Assembly: GCA_036365145.1 (NCBI GenBank)
Contig: JAEOAD010001942.1
Location: 310,001 to 374,000 of the forward strand
Direction of reading: 5' to 3'
DNA from: Orientallactaga sibirica
Taxonomy: Eukaryota; Chordata; Mammalia; Rodentia; Dipodidae
Length of the DNA: 64,000 nt
The notes beneath the pieces were generated by a model. The model searched no databases, was not told where the DNA came from, and worked only from the letters and a program-made list of their open reading frames with translations. The position numbers were made by a program, and so were the translations under genes. This document shows, one piece after another, positions 24,647 through 35,639 of this stretch; position 1 is the stretch's first letter; each line of letters opens with the position of its first letter.

Positions 24647-24786
24647 TTTCGAGGTAGGGTCTCACTTTAGCCCAGGCTGACCTGGAATTCGATATTTGGT
24701 CTCAGGGTGGCCTCGAATTTATGGTGATCCTCCTACCTCTGCCTCCCGCGTGCTGAGATTAAAGGCATGCGCCACCATGCCCAGCT
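24647..24786 (-). mobile_element. B1-type SINE
   Basis: CGAGGTAGGGTCTCACTTTA to GCCACCATGCCCAGC. Confidence 0.92.
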
Positions 24787-25464
24787 CTCTGATGTTCTTA
24801 ATATAAATTTCCCTTCAGAAATGCTTTGATCTGACTATATGTGTGTGTGTACATGTATGTGTGTTGATATGTGTTACTATATATACATATGTGTATATGG
24901 ATTTATCTCCATATTTATAGGGATAACTGTGACAAGATACTCATCAGTTTATAAAACCTAGTTATTACTAATTTCAGATTCACTACTAAATGTAGATATT
25001 TTCTCATTTTCCTCTTGCCTCAACAGGGCTATGGAAATGATAGAGATTTTTCTGTCCTTACAAAGTTTTTTTGTCTTGGTTAATTTTATGAACTTTAATT
25101 CATTAGGTTCAGAAAAATAATATTTCTAGTACTTGTTTTTAACATTCTCACACTCCACCTGGATTCAATGATCAAGAAGCGCTGAGATAACCTTCTTGCC
25201 TATAAATGCAGGAACTCTGAAGATCAGTACTTGTACTTGGTAGTTATTTCCTTCTCTTCTGTATCTGGAAAGGATCCAAGCTGCTTCTCTCACACTCACC
25301 GGCAAGCTCACCTCCATGCCTGTGGTTCTCTAACCCTGTGTTAGGGTGCAAGGTGATGAGCAGCATAACCTCCCAACAGGCCCACTTTCCCCGTGGCCTC
25401 CTCTTGACTATTGATGGCAGCATGGACTTAACTGATTTTCTTCCTAACACAGAGGACATTTTTT
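24787..25464. other. Unassigned DNA
   Basis: A short GT-rich patch near 24840-24900; otherwise nothing recognised. Confidence 0.45.
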
Positions 25465-25570
25465 ATTATGTTTTTTATTGACAACTTCTATATACAAAAA
25501 ACATCTGATATTTCCCTCCCCTCCCCCATTCCACTTTAGAACTCCAATCTCCATCATATCCCCTCCTTCT
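25465..25570 (-). mobile_element. L1 3' UTR fragment
   Basis: Begins TTTATTGACAACTTCTATA and matches the insert at 40271-40390 closely. AT-rich simple sequence follows. Confidence 0.55.
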
Positions 25571-25720
25571 CTCCATTAGTTGATTTTTATCATTTATATT
25601 TACATTTTTTATCATTTATATTTTTATATATTTATATTTATATTTTTATATTTATATATTTAAATATATATTTTTTTATTTTTATATTTATATTTTTATC
25701 ATTTATATTTACATTTTATA
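25571..25720. repeat. AT-rich low-complexity tract
   Basis: Repeats of TTTATATTT-type units. Confidence 0.8.
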
Positions 25721-26185
25721 TCAGTGGCTCACTTGATGGTCTTGCCACCTTCATCTTGGACTCTTTCCCCATTGCTTTACCCAGCAGGCAATTTGCACCT
25801 AGTTCTCTATGGAGGCATTTATCTGCAAGTACCAGACAAAGGCTCAATTCTTGTCTTACCCCCACTATTCAGAACTACAAAGTAAAATGTCTTAGAATGA
25901 GAGTTCTTGCTCAGCTTCTTCAGATGTTAATGCTGTGGATCCGTGTAAAGGGCAGAGATATGGAAACCTTGCTGGGGACATTAGTGTTCTGTCCACATAA
26001 GGCATTGTAGGATTTATCCTACAGGAAGGGCCTGATGTATTGGATCTGTTAGAGAAAGATTACACAAGGAACAAAAATCTAGGATCTGCTGAAGATTTTC
26101 ACATACAAACTGTGAGATGGTATGGTATAAGTAGACAAATTCTAGAAAGCCCTTATAACTTGCAAATCTTGGATCTTTTTTAAAA

Positions 26186-26397
26186 CTCTTTTTATATTTT
26201 ATTTATTTATTTGAAACAGAGAGAGGAAGAAGAAGATAGAAATAGAATGGGTTGTCGGGGCCTCTAACCTCTGTAAATGAACTCCAGACACATGTACCAC
26301 CTTGTACATCTGGTTTACATGGGTACTGGGGAATCAAATCTGGGTCCTTGGGCTTCACAGGTAAGTGCTTTAACCTTGAAGCCATCTTCCTAGCCCT
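26186..26397 (-). mobile_element. B2-like SINE
   Basis: Body GGGGCCTCTAACCTCTGT, degraded head CATCTTCCTAGCC. Confidence 0.85.
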
Positions 26398-26546
26398 TGG
26401 ATAATTTTTAAAATTAAATATTGTGTGTATATAAATTAAAACCACAAAAGCAACTTAGCAGGAAATGTACAAAAAACGAAATGGCTGGTAATATTTCCAC
26501 ATGACATTGCACTTGACTCTCATTATTTTATGATCTGCTAGAAATA

Positions 26547-26820
26547 GATGCCATTATCTCTAGCATCTCCCTGTGGAGAGCCAGGTTCTATCTCCAGCAG
26601 ACTAAGTCACAGCCTCCTACATAGGAATCATCTACTTAAGTTGGCTTGTACAAGGACTGTCTCCATGGCACACGATTTATAAACTTCCAAACGAGCAATT
26701 TGGTTTCCTGACAGTTTCAGCAACAATGGGTCAGGGACATATTTCACATTCAAAACAACCTGGCTGGAGGGTGAGATTATTGCCATTTATTACTGTATGT
26801 GGGGAACACAAGCTCATCAT
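26547..26820 (+). pseudogene. Heavily decayed IGKV relic (IGKV2-like)
   Basis: Fragments can be followed across frames: SLPV near the start, Y-L-S-W around the FR2 tryptophan, L-S-P and I-Y-K before CDR2, G-S-G-T-Y-F-T-F in FR3, and A-I-Y-Y-C-M-W-G-T at the end. An in-frame TAG precedes CDR1 and at least two frameshifts interrupt the frameworks. The first framework Cys is lost. After CDR3 the sequence reads ATAATAT rather than CACAGTG, so no usable RSS remains. No leader exon was found. IGKV2 affinity is inferred from the CMxGTxA ending. Confidence 0.72.
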
Positions 26821-26967
26821 ATAATATAACCATGAAAAGGTCTTCCTGCTTTGGGCAGTCCAGCAGGCCAAGCAAGAAGTAGAAGTCGATATGGCAAAGA
26901 AACCTTCCATGATTGAGGCTTCTGGAGTTCTGCTACCTGCAGAGCAGTGTTAGAGCAACTGGGAAAT

Positions 26968-27105
26968 GAAAAGAGCTGAGCGTGATGACATGTTTGTAAA
27001 CATAGCGCTCAGGACAGAGGCAAGAGGATTGCAAGTTCAATGCCAGCCTGGGTAACATAGTGAGTTCTAAGTTCCAGGTCAGCCAAAGTTATATACTGAG
27101 ACGTA
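26968..27105 (+). mobile_element. Old B1-like SINE
   Basis: GAGCTGAGCGTGATGAC head and CCAGCCTGGGTAACATAGTG; located between the 26.5-kb relic and V3. Confidence 0.7.
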
Positions 27106-27390
27106 AAAGAAGAAAAGCAGGACAAAAATGGTATGACAATGAGATAGGAGAAGGGAAAGTAATAAATCTAAAATAAGGACTGACTTTTGGGGTGACACTG
27201 ACACTGGCATCAGAATCAAAGCAGCACACTAACAGCAGCACAGTCTTGCATTTCTCAACTATGGAGGCTGTTCTAAACACTCAAGGAAATAGAAGCCAAG
27301 ATAATAAACCCTTAGGCTGAGAACGTGAGCCTATAATTTGAAAGACAAATTACGAAAATTGTAACTGCTCGTTGAGCAGCAGCCCCAGGA

Positions 27391-27418
27391 GGTTTTGGTT
27401 TAGGTCTAGAGCACTGTG
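27391..27418 (-). promoter_or_regulatory. V3 recombination signal (12-RSS)
   Basis: Minus strand heptamer CACAGTG (27418-27412), spacer CTCTAGACCTAA, nonamer ACCAAAACC (27399-27391). Identical to the V1 RSS. Confidence 0.93.
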
Positions 27419-28027
27419 TAGGAAACTCCTTACCCTGCTGACAGTAATAGTGTGCGGCATCATCGGCCGCCACAGGATGGATGGTGAGGGTGAAATCTGT
27501 CCCTGACCCACTGCCACTGAACCTGGCCGGAACCTCAGAGGCTAGAATAGATGCAGCATATATCAGGAGTTTGGGAGGCTGCCCTGGTTTCTGTTGATAC
27601 CAGTGTAGAGAATTGATAATGCCAAGATAGTTACTGACACTCTGGCTGGTCCTGCAGGAGATGGTGGCCTTCTCTCCTAGAGACACAACCACAGAAGATG
27701 GAGATTGTGTCAACACAATGTCCCCCGTCGAGCCTGGAATGATAAACACACATATTGGTGTCATAGATGTCCTGTACTGCAACCAGCCCATTGTAAGACC
27801 ATTGCATGTGAAATTTGCAAAAACTGTCAAGGATGTCACGCTGAGAAACTACAAAGTAAACAGTAGCTGCCAAGTTAAAACCAATCACAAACATCTTACT
27901 TCCTTTGACCAAGACCTCAGAGGCCTGGAAAATAGTGAGGACCACAGGGAAGACACCCAACACTTTGGCGTCCAGTCTCACCTGGAATCCAGAGCAGCAG
28001 CACCCATAGCAGGAGAGCAGCTGACAT
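27419..28027 (-). CDS. IGKV: V3: immunoglobulin kappa variable gene, mouse IGKV3 / human IGKV7-like, shifted start codon
   Basis: Germline kappa V segment. The leader exon (28027-27982) encodes [15 protein letters not shown] plus one base, with donor GTGAGA; intron 27734-27981. The V exon (27733-27419) follows a CATTCCAG acceptor and encodes GSTG then [18 protein letters not shown]. Cys23, Trp41 (LHWYQQ) and Cys104 (HYYC) are present. CDR1 is long (12 residues, [12 protein letters not shown]) and germline CDR3 is QQGKEFP. At the position where the paralogues have ATG GGG, this gene reads ACG ATG, so the leader starts one codon later. FR3 begins SEVPARF rather than SGVPARF (Gly to Glu). No stop or frameshift. 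Probably functional; the one-residue leader loss keeps the hydrophobic core. Confidence 0.9.
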
Positions 28028-28116
28028 CGTCTCTGAGAGCTGGACTATAAGCTGCTTCTTTACACAGTGACAAGCTGCCTTTAAAGATGCTTTGAGTACC
28101 ATGGACCACGGGCTCA

Positions 28117-28133
28117 TGATTCATCATGCAAAT
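28117..28133 (-). promoter_or_regulatory. V3 promoter: octamer with degenerate AP-1-like site
   Basis: Octamer ATTTGCAT (28133-28126), two bases, then TGAATCA (28123-28117). The second site differs by one base from TGAGTCA in the V1, V4 and V5 promoters. Confidence 0.78.
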
Positions 28134-28377
28134 AAGCTCAGAAAACTTGGTCAGTGACCAAAGGGACACCTGCTCTTGTTTCACCCATTGGGAGTTGGTT
28201 TAACAAAACATTTCCTCTGTAACAAGCCTATCTCAGGAGATGTTGTGACATACTCTATTAAATCTTCCTTTCGTGGTCTTTTTGAGCTGCTATTTGAGGG
28301 AGCACACTGTGGTTGCTGTACTATAAAGAATAAATTACTTCAGGTACAACTGATTTCTTAACAGTAAAACAACAATG

Positions 28378-28595
28378 CTAGGCTGCAGAGATGGCTTAGT
28401 GGTTAAGACGCATGCCTGAGAAGCCTAAGGACCCCGGTTCGATTCTCCAGGTCCCACATAAGCCAGATGCACATGGTGGTGCATGCATCTGGAGTTCCTT
28501 TGCAGTGGCTAGAGGCCCTGGCACGTGCATTCTCTCTCTCTCTCTCTCTCTCCCTTTCTCTGTCTCTAATAAATAAATTAATTAATTAATTTAAA
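28378..28595 (+). mobile_element. B2-like SINE, upstream of V3
   Basis: GCTGCAGAGATGGCTTAGTG head; flanked by AAACAACAATGC-like repeats. Confidence 0.9.
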
Positions 28596-29548
28596 AAAAC
28601 AATGCAATTCACATTGTGATTCTTGTCAAGAAGTGAACACAAACCAGCTTTATAAATGTGAAAGGTGGCCTGGTCTACATTAGTAGGAGAAGTTGGCTTA
28701 CTAAAGTGTCCTTTAAGCCAAAAACTACAATGCCACCAGGAGCTAAAAAGCTGAGAGACATACAAATGTAATGCCAATGAAGTCTGCAACATAAACTAAT
28801 GATTGAACCTGGCCAACTACAAATAAGACAGAGAGAACTAAGCGCAATGCCTCGTGGCCTACTTGGGTTTTGATGACCACCCATTTCTCACTTTGGGGTG
28901 TTACTCCCACCCATGTACCAAGTGACTTGGAAAGCTACTAGTTTTCAGAGGAGCACATAGCAGAATAAGACTCTTCAAAGGTCCCAACTGGTGTACCAGC
29001 TTCTCTGTCACATGGTCAATATAAGTCAGCAGATTCATTTGTACTTGAGGACTCAGTGGCACACAATGATGCTGACTGGAGCCCCCATGAGCAAATCACA
29101 TTGGAGACTCTTGAGATTTTGGAGCAAGGCCCTGACATAATCTGCAGGCCACTATTCTACTTTTGAGAGACAGCTCATGGCTTGCCACTATGCCTCTGTG
29201 GATACTGAACAATTGACAATGGGCCACTAAGTTCTCTAGCATCCTGAGCTGCCCATCATGAGCTGGCTGTGATCTGATCCATCAAGCTTGGATGTGCACA
29301 GCAGCAGTCCCTCATCAAGTGGAAGTGGTCTATGCATGATCAGGCTCAAGCAGGTACTGAAAAGACAGGTCCATTACATGGAGAAGATACTCAAATGCCT
29401 GTAGTCCCTAAGCCTATGACAATGCTTTCTGTCCCCATCTCTGACATCATAATTATGCTCTGTGATCTATTGGTTAAAAGATGGAGCACACACTATGTAG
29501 ACACCACCCAGAAGTGGACAGTTGCAGCATTGCAATCCCTTTTTTTTT

Positions 29549-29769
29549 TAAATTTATTTTTATTTATTTATTTGAGAGAGAGAGAGAGAGAGAAATAGGC
29601 AGGTACAGGGAGAGAGAAAATGGGTACTCCAGGGCTTTCAGCCATTGCAAACAAACTCCAGATGCTTGCACGTCCTTGTGCATCTGGTTTATGTGGGTCC
29701 TGGGGAGTTGAACCTGGGTCCTTTGGCTTTGCAGGCAAGCGCCTTAACTGCTAAGCCATCTGTCCAGCC
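29549..29769 (-). mobile_element. B2-like SINE in ERVL pol relic
   Basis: TGCAATCCCT on both sides as TSD. Confidence 0.9.
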
Positions 29770-30074
29770 CTGCAATCCCTTTCTGAAGCAATCTTAAAGG
29801 ACAGTGGTGAAGTAAAAGCTTCACAAAGGGCAGAACTTCAGGCAGTGCACATGGTTGTATACTTTGTTAGAAAATCTTTCAGATGTCTAGTTATGTACTG
29901 ATTCATGGGCTGTGACCCATGGTTTTGCTGGATGATCAGGGACTTGGAACACAATTGGAAAATTTATGAGCAAGACATTTGGGGAAAGAGTATACAAATA
30001 TATATCTCCAGATAGGAAACAGATGTAATGGTACTTGTGTCCCATGTAAATGCTCAGCAAAAAAGGATGACCTC

Positions 30075-30215
30075 AGCAGGGTGTGGTGGTGCACGCCTTT
30101 AATCCCAGCACTCGGGAGGCAGAGGTAGGAGGATCACCATGAGTTCAAGGCCACCCTAAGACTACATAGTGGATTCCAGGTCAGCCTGGTCTAGACTAAG
30201 ATCCTACCTGAAGAA
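30075..30215 (+). mobile_element. B1-type SINE in ERVL relic
   Basis: GCAGGGTGTGGTGGTGCACG head. Confidence 0.92.
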
Positions 30216-30232
30216 AACAAACAAACAAAACA

Positions 30233-30361
30233 GCCAAGCATGGTGGTATATGCCTTTAATCCCAGCACTTGAGAGGCAGAGGTAGGTGGATCTCCATGAG
30301 TTCAAGGCCACCCTGAGACTACAGAGTGAATTCCAGGTCAGCCTGGGCTCGAGTGAGAAAC

Positions 30362-30389
<28 letters not shown>
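30233..30389 (+). mobile_element. B1-type SINE in ERVL relic
   Basis: CCAAGCATGGTGGTATATGC head, A28 tail; AGGATGACCT on both sides of the B1 pair. Confidence 0.92.
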
Positions 30390-30392
<3 letters not shown>

Positions 30393-30744
30393 ATGACCTT
30401 ATCAGAGGATAACTTTAATAATCAAGTAGACTGATGGCTCAGTTTGTGGATAACAGTCAGCCTCTTTCCTCATTTATTCTAGTCATTGCCCAATGGGCCC
30501 ATGTAAAAAAATAATCATGTTCTGTCCCCTAATTCTCCCTTCTCTGCAACTCTCTTCCACTTGGGAACTGGGCACATTTGCAGCTTGGTAGATGGTAGAT
30601 TTGGGGATTTCTTGTTTTGTCTTTCTGATTACTTGTAGCGACACTAGTAAAATGAAAGTGATACGTGCAGAACATTGAGTTCATCAGGATATATTTTGTG
30701 TTTGCTCTGTGGAACATTAATTGAGTTTTAAATGCTAATGATCA

Positions 30745-31080
30745 ATGCTAATCTGTGGGGGGAAATGCAGATTCTGCCCTGGGATTGCTGTGCGGGGGTT
30801 GATAGCAGTGGAATGTTTTGGGACAGAGATTCATGCCTGCCACATGCATGAATACCCTATGGGTCGCCTTGACTTGAGGGCTGTAACCCACACTAGGCGG
30901 CATGTGCTTATGGAGAGGCAAGGAGAGACCCCACAGGCAAAAGTAGCACATGGCTCTAATCACTCAGTAGCCAGACATAAGCAACAGAAGCAAGTTCATA
31001 ATTTGGTGGGAGGTGAAGACCCTTGTTTGCCTAAAGCTTTCTGGTCTGCCATTTTAGATGTTTTTCCATCTGGGAGCTGA
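30745..31080 (+). other. Unrecognised 111-codon open frame between repeats
   Basis: An uninterrupted frame in a 1-kb stretch (30500-31540) with no recognised repeat. It has charged and His/Cys residues but no domain that I recognise. No promoter, intron signals or clear poly(A) signal were seen. It lies between the ERVL pol relic and a B2-like SINE, so it may be part of an old retroelement or a retrocopied UTR. Function not assigned. Confidence 0.25.
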
Positions 31081-31544
31081 AAAAGCTTCCTCAATGTTTA
31101 AAGACTTTTACTCGTAATGCCATCTTCCTGATGGTTTTCTGTTCTACCTTTCGGTTTTAAAGAGAATAGGATGTTGTGCCTGTAGACACATTTTGGTTTC
31201 TATATTGTTTGTGGTAAACTACAGTGTAGTTAGTTTATCCAAACAGCCAAACATTTGAGTGAGGAATTAACCTTGAGTGCTATCATGCTAACATTCTATC
31301 TATGCTAGAGTTTTTTTTCTTCTTGCCAATATTGCTTTAATATGTGGCTAGACTACCAGGCAAAATGCAAGATCATAGGGTATTATTAGAGTCACATCAG
31401 TAAGAGACTAAATTCAAAGGCCATAGGCTTACTTAGTAAGGGACTAAATTTATAGACTCTAGGCCTATACAGAGTCCATTCAGTAAAGAACTAAATCTGT
31501 AGTAATCTGTAGACTGCAGGCTTATTTGAAATCTGAACAGTAAG

Positions 31545-31735
31545 AGACGGTTAAGGCACTTGCCTGCAAAGCCAAAGATACCAGGTTCAATTCCCCAGAA
31601 CCCTTGTAGGCCAGATGCACAAGGTGGCACATGTGTCTGGAGTTCATTTGCAATAGCTGGAAGCCCTGGCATACCCATTCTTTCTATCTGCCTCTCTCTC
31701 TCATAAATAAATAAAAAAAAAAAAAAAAAAAAAAG
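31545..31735 (+). mobile_element. B2-like SINE, 5'-truncated
   Basis: Starts inside the A box (CGGTTAAGGCACTTGCCTGC); long A tail. Confidence 0.88.
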
Positions 31736-31744
31736 AAATGTTGT

Positions 31745-33345
31745 TGTATGGCTAAGTCATGTGCTGTCCCATTCTTATATTATCCTATTAGATTCCCTCC
31801 TCTCTGCTCCCATTTCCCTGAGGGTCATCCTCAGTGGGGTTTCTGGTATTCACCATGGGGTTATAGGTTATGAATGCAGCGGTCACTGTGGGGGAGTAAT
31901 GCCTCTAGAGACTCCTTCCACGCCTATGGCTCTTACAATCTTTCTGCCCCTCTTCTACAATGTTTCCTGAGTCTTGGTGGGTATACGTCTATTTTAGTGC
32001 TGAGCTCTCTGCAACTTCTGGATGATTGTTTTGATACATTTTGAGTTTCCTCAATGTCCATTACCATCTTGCTAGAGCAGGTTGTCAGTTTCACTGTGAG
32101 AACAGCACTCATGTTTAACTTGCCATTTCCTCTGTGGTATTACCTGGACGCTGGCTGGTGTGCAAGATGCAGCTTATCTCGTGATATGCAGTCATCTATC
32201 TTTTCGTGTCATATTTATGTGTTTTGGTCCTCCCAGTTTTCACTGCCTTCTATAAAAAAAGAAAACAGTGTCCCCAGCTGAGAGAGAGAACAGAGTATAG
32301 CTACTCTTTTAGGCCATAGCACTTGGTTACCTGCTGGAACTAAAAGGTAAGGCCCTATTGCTGAAGACACCACAAGCTGCAGACACAGGACGTCACGCTG
32401 GAATTTAGAAGGAAGCCAGCTCCCTGAAGGCCAGCCCTCATAGTGCTGAAAAGTGCTACATGAGTTGCTGGGGGAAAATGGCCACCAGTACTCTCGGGAG
32501 TTTATGACCATCATCTCCATAGGATTCTAACCTGATTCCCAGTGCCAGCTATGAGTTCTTTCCCACTGAGTGAGCCTCTGATCTCATCAGAGAGCCATTG
32601 GTTACCTGAATAGGCTGACAGCCACTTTTGCACAGGTGTGTACATATTGTCTGCCCAGTTGATTTTGTGTCTGCCAGGATCCCTGTTTTTTCATAATCCT
32701 GGTGGCCATTTTCCCCCAGCATCTCATGTAGCACTTTTCAGCACTGTGAGGGCTGGCCTTCAGGGAGCTGGCTTCCTTCTAAATTACAGCGTGACGTCTT
32801 GTGTCTGCAGCTTGTGGTGTCTTCAGCAATAGAGTCTTAGCTTTTAGTTCCAGCAGGTAACCAAGTGCATGGCAGAAGCCTGCTTTGTTTTGAGAACCTC
32901 TTAAGTCTCTCCCACCAACAGCTTACTGTGGGGTGTAGATCATTTCTGACACTAGAATTATAAGCCAGAGCTCTTAGTTTTAGGATTAAGCTTCCTCTTG
33001 CCCTCTCTGAGGCCCTTCTGCCCAGACAGTCCCCTCTCACTCCTATTGATGGTTAAATCTTTTAGTTTGCTCTCCAAGAGAAAAGTTTCTATGCTACTAA
33101 TTCATGTTTTAGTTTAGTAAACTTTAGTTTTGTGTGAATATCCTCCACCCTCTCCTCCTACCCCTGACCCTTCCACATTCTATTATTGGTCTCTCCAACT
33201 GCATGTCAAGTGTTCCAATAACTCAAACTGTTCCAAGTCAGGAAACACATATGAGGGATAATATGCCACATTTGCTTTTCTGTGCTTGTGTAATTTTGCT
33301 TAGTATGATTTTTTTCCAAGTCCATATATTTTCCTGTGAATTTTA
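31745..33345 (-). mobile_element. L1 LINE, 3' UTR and end, with internal inverted duplication
   Basis: Minus-strand L1 3' UTR in the same order as 20180-21640, ending in a short antisense ORF2 end (33060-33345). An extra, inverted copy of a 168-bp UTR segment sits at 32319-32486 (see repeat entry). Confidence 0.78.
32319..32868. repeat. Inverted repeat: 168-bp arms, 214-bp loop
   Basis: Left arm 32319-32486 and right arm 32701-32868 are reverse complements over 168 bases without gaps, with 7 mismatches counted by eye (about 96%). Other L1 3' UTR copies in the window have only the right-arm segment. Confidence 0.9.
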
Positions 33346-34150
33346 TTATTTCATTTTTCCTCAGCTACTGTTTGAACGTTATCTCCTTTCATTTACAGTC
33401 GGGCCACACTCAAATTGTCCTACAACAATATAACTCCATCTGTCTGGGTTCCCTTGATTGCCTTCCAAGGCCTGAAAATCTACAAGAATGAGAACTTCAA
33501 AGAGCCCCAATTTACTCCGTGCTCACTTTGCCCTGACTCTGCTTTTCTTCTTTCTTTCCATTTCATTATTTTAGGACTGTCTTCCCACATAATACCATTG
33601 CATTTTGGGGGTCCCTTAGATAGACACAATGAAAACTAGACTGGTCATTACCTTTATTCCTTAATGGCAGCTCAGGTTACTTCTTCAGACGGGAGAGATG
33701 AGGCATATAAAGGTAACAGAATCCAAAATTAAAAGCAAGGAATGTCTTTGAGCTTGCCATTACAGTCTCCATTTTGTTAGATATCAGAGAAGGACCCGGC
33801 TTCTCCTTATCTTTTGCTGCCTAAAGGAGTTCCATAGATATGTTTTTTTTTTTTTTTTTCCCTTAAACTCAACCTAAGCCCCTCCCTTGAGGGGAGTTCT
33901 CTTTTCTTGGGGGATTAAAATTCCTGGAAGGATTAAACCTGATCCCCATATGGAACCTGGTGTCAGGTCTGGTTGGTTCCATCCAGATTCAGAACCCAAA
34001 ATATCACAATTTGGTTCTCTAGGTGAACTTCCTCATTTTCCAGGAATACTTCTTGCCATCTCTTAGGCAGGAGCTCTGCATTCCTTCCTTCTCTTAAGTT
34101 ATATCTGTACTCTAATAAGACCTGTAAACTTAGAAAAAGAAGAAAGGAAT
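33346..34150. other. Unassigned DNA, possibly old LTR material
   Basis: No gene. The block 33890-34130 has an LTR-like texture but no boundaries were found. Confidence 0.3.
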
Positions 34151-34154
34151 AAAA

Positions 34155-34218
<64 letters not shown>

Positions 34219-34319
34219 GGGAGGGAGGAAGGGAGGGAGGAAGGAAGGAAGGAGAAAAAAAGAAAGAAGGAAGGAAGGAAGGAAGGAAGGAAGGAAGGAA
34301 GGAAGGAAGGAAGGAAAAA
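34151..34319 (+). repeat. Compound microsatellite (AAAG)n then (GGAA)n
   Basis: Purine-only tract of about 170 bp next to a B1 3' fragment. GGAA arrays can bind ETS factors. Confidence 0.95.
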
Positions 34320-34326
34320 AGACACA

Positions 34327-34380
34327 GTTATAGCCTGAGCCAGAGTGAGACCCTAACTCGAAAAACAAAAAAATAAATAA
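34327..34380 (+). mobile_element. B1 3' fragment
   Basis: AGCCTGAGCCAGAGTGAGAC to CTCGAAAAAC; 5' side replaced by microsatellite. Confidence 0.8.
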
Positions 34381-34399
34381 AATGATACAACTCACCATT

Positions 34400-35020
34400 A
34401 CTTAACTAACTCACTAGCCAAATTTTTGCTTCCTGTTCACACAACTTCCTGCTATGTTAGCCTAGAAGTCTTGGTTCCAAAAGGGGATGTACTTTTACCA
34501 AGAGGCATAAAAAGCATTCCATTGAGCTAGGAACTAAAACTCCACCCTTTGGGCTCCTGGTACCCTGGAGTAAACAGGCTAAGAAAAAAGATACAGTGCT
34601 AGTTGGTATGGTTAATTTAGACCATCAGGCTGAAAGTTTACTACTCCTCCACAATGAAGGTAAGGAAGAATAGGTGCAGAATGCAGAACATTCTTTAAGT
34701 AATCTCTTAGTGTTACCATGTCCTGTGATCAAGGTCAATCAAAAATTATAACAACCTAATCAAGGCAAGGTGATAAATGCCCTGACATTTCAGGAATGAA
34801 GCTGTAGGCCATTCCTCCAGATAAAGAACCAAGACCTGTTAGGGAGCTTGCTGAGAGCAGAAGCAATGCAGAATGGGTAGTAGAAAAGAGAGTTATAAAT
34901 ACCTGCTAAGATCACATAACCAGTTACATAAACAAGGATTGTGACTGTCATGAGTGTTCCTATGCTATTTTGTTAAGCATATGTGCTTGTGGGTGCAGGT
35001 GCCATGATCTGAAAAGGGCC
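34400..35020 (+). mobile_element. ERVL-type endogenous retrovirus, 3' (dUTPase-region) relic
   Basis: The broken reading frame around 34490-34900 resembles the dUTPase-containing 3' region of ERVL elements. It has the same orientation as the pol relic at 28970-30490, so the two may be ends of one provirus separated by later insertions, including the L1 at 31.7-33.3 kb. Frameshifts and stops throughout. Confidence 0.5.
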
Positions 35021-35026
35021 AGGTCC

Positions 35027-35167
35027 TCCTCCGTGGTGGTGCACATTTTTAATCCCAGAACTCGGGAGGCAGAGGTAGGAGGATCACCATGAGTTCGAGG
35101 TCACCCTGAGACTACATAGTTAATTCCAGGTCAGCCTGAGCCAGAGTGAGACTCTAACTCGAAAAAC

Positions 35168-35200
<33 letters not shown>
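35027..35200 (+). mobile_element. B1-type SINE
   Basis: Core TTTTTAATCCCAGAACTCGG with a long A tail. Confidence 0.9.
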
Positions 35201-35202
<2 letters not shown>

Positions 35203-35639
35203 GTGCATATGTACACAAATATTGAGAGACTTTTTCTTTTTCTTCCCTCTATTTCTCCATGTGTTTAATGTTGATTGAGATAATATCAGTATTTAAGTGT
35301 TGTAAATATATAAACCATAATATATATCATATTTAAAGTATTGGATATTAAAGTTTAAGCATTCCTCAGGGAACTGTGCTATGTATTTTGGGGAAAGAAA
35401 TAGTGTGTTTCTAGTTGTACATGGGATATTTATGTTAGGCAGAATTATGACTTTGTTATTGTCTTCATTTGGAAATTAATCTTGACAAAGATGTGTTGGA
35501 GTTGAATTCACAAGCTCTGGATCTCCTGCTTCTCAGGAGCAGGCATCATCTCTTTCCTCTTCCCCCTTTCTTTGATGCAGGCACCCCCTTTCTTTCTTTC
35601 CCTTTGCTTCTCTTTCTCCACCCTCCCCACTTCCCAGTT

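Larger units (their letters stand above)
28970..30490 (+). mobile_element. ERVL-type endogenous retrovirus, pol relic
   Basis: The DNA resembles the ERVL pol region covering the end of reverse transcriptase and RNase H. Recognisable stretches lie at 29020-29540, 29780-30075 and 30390-30490. Frames are broken by many stops and by three SINEs (29549-29769, 30075-30215, 30233-30389). Old and non-coding. The integrase part is not seen after 30490. Confidence 0.6.

Noticed and set aside
25244..25459. Possible V leader exon near 25.3 kb
   Set aside because: The sequence after the ATG does not encode a hydrophobic leader followed by a donor, and no V exon follows within 1 kb.
33963..34398. 120- and 99-codon frames rich in Phe-Leu-Pro-Ser
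   Set aside because: Translation of the antisense AAAG/GGAA microsatellite.
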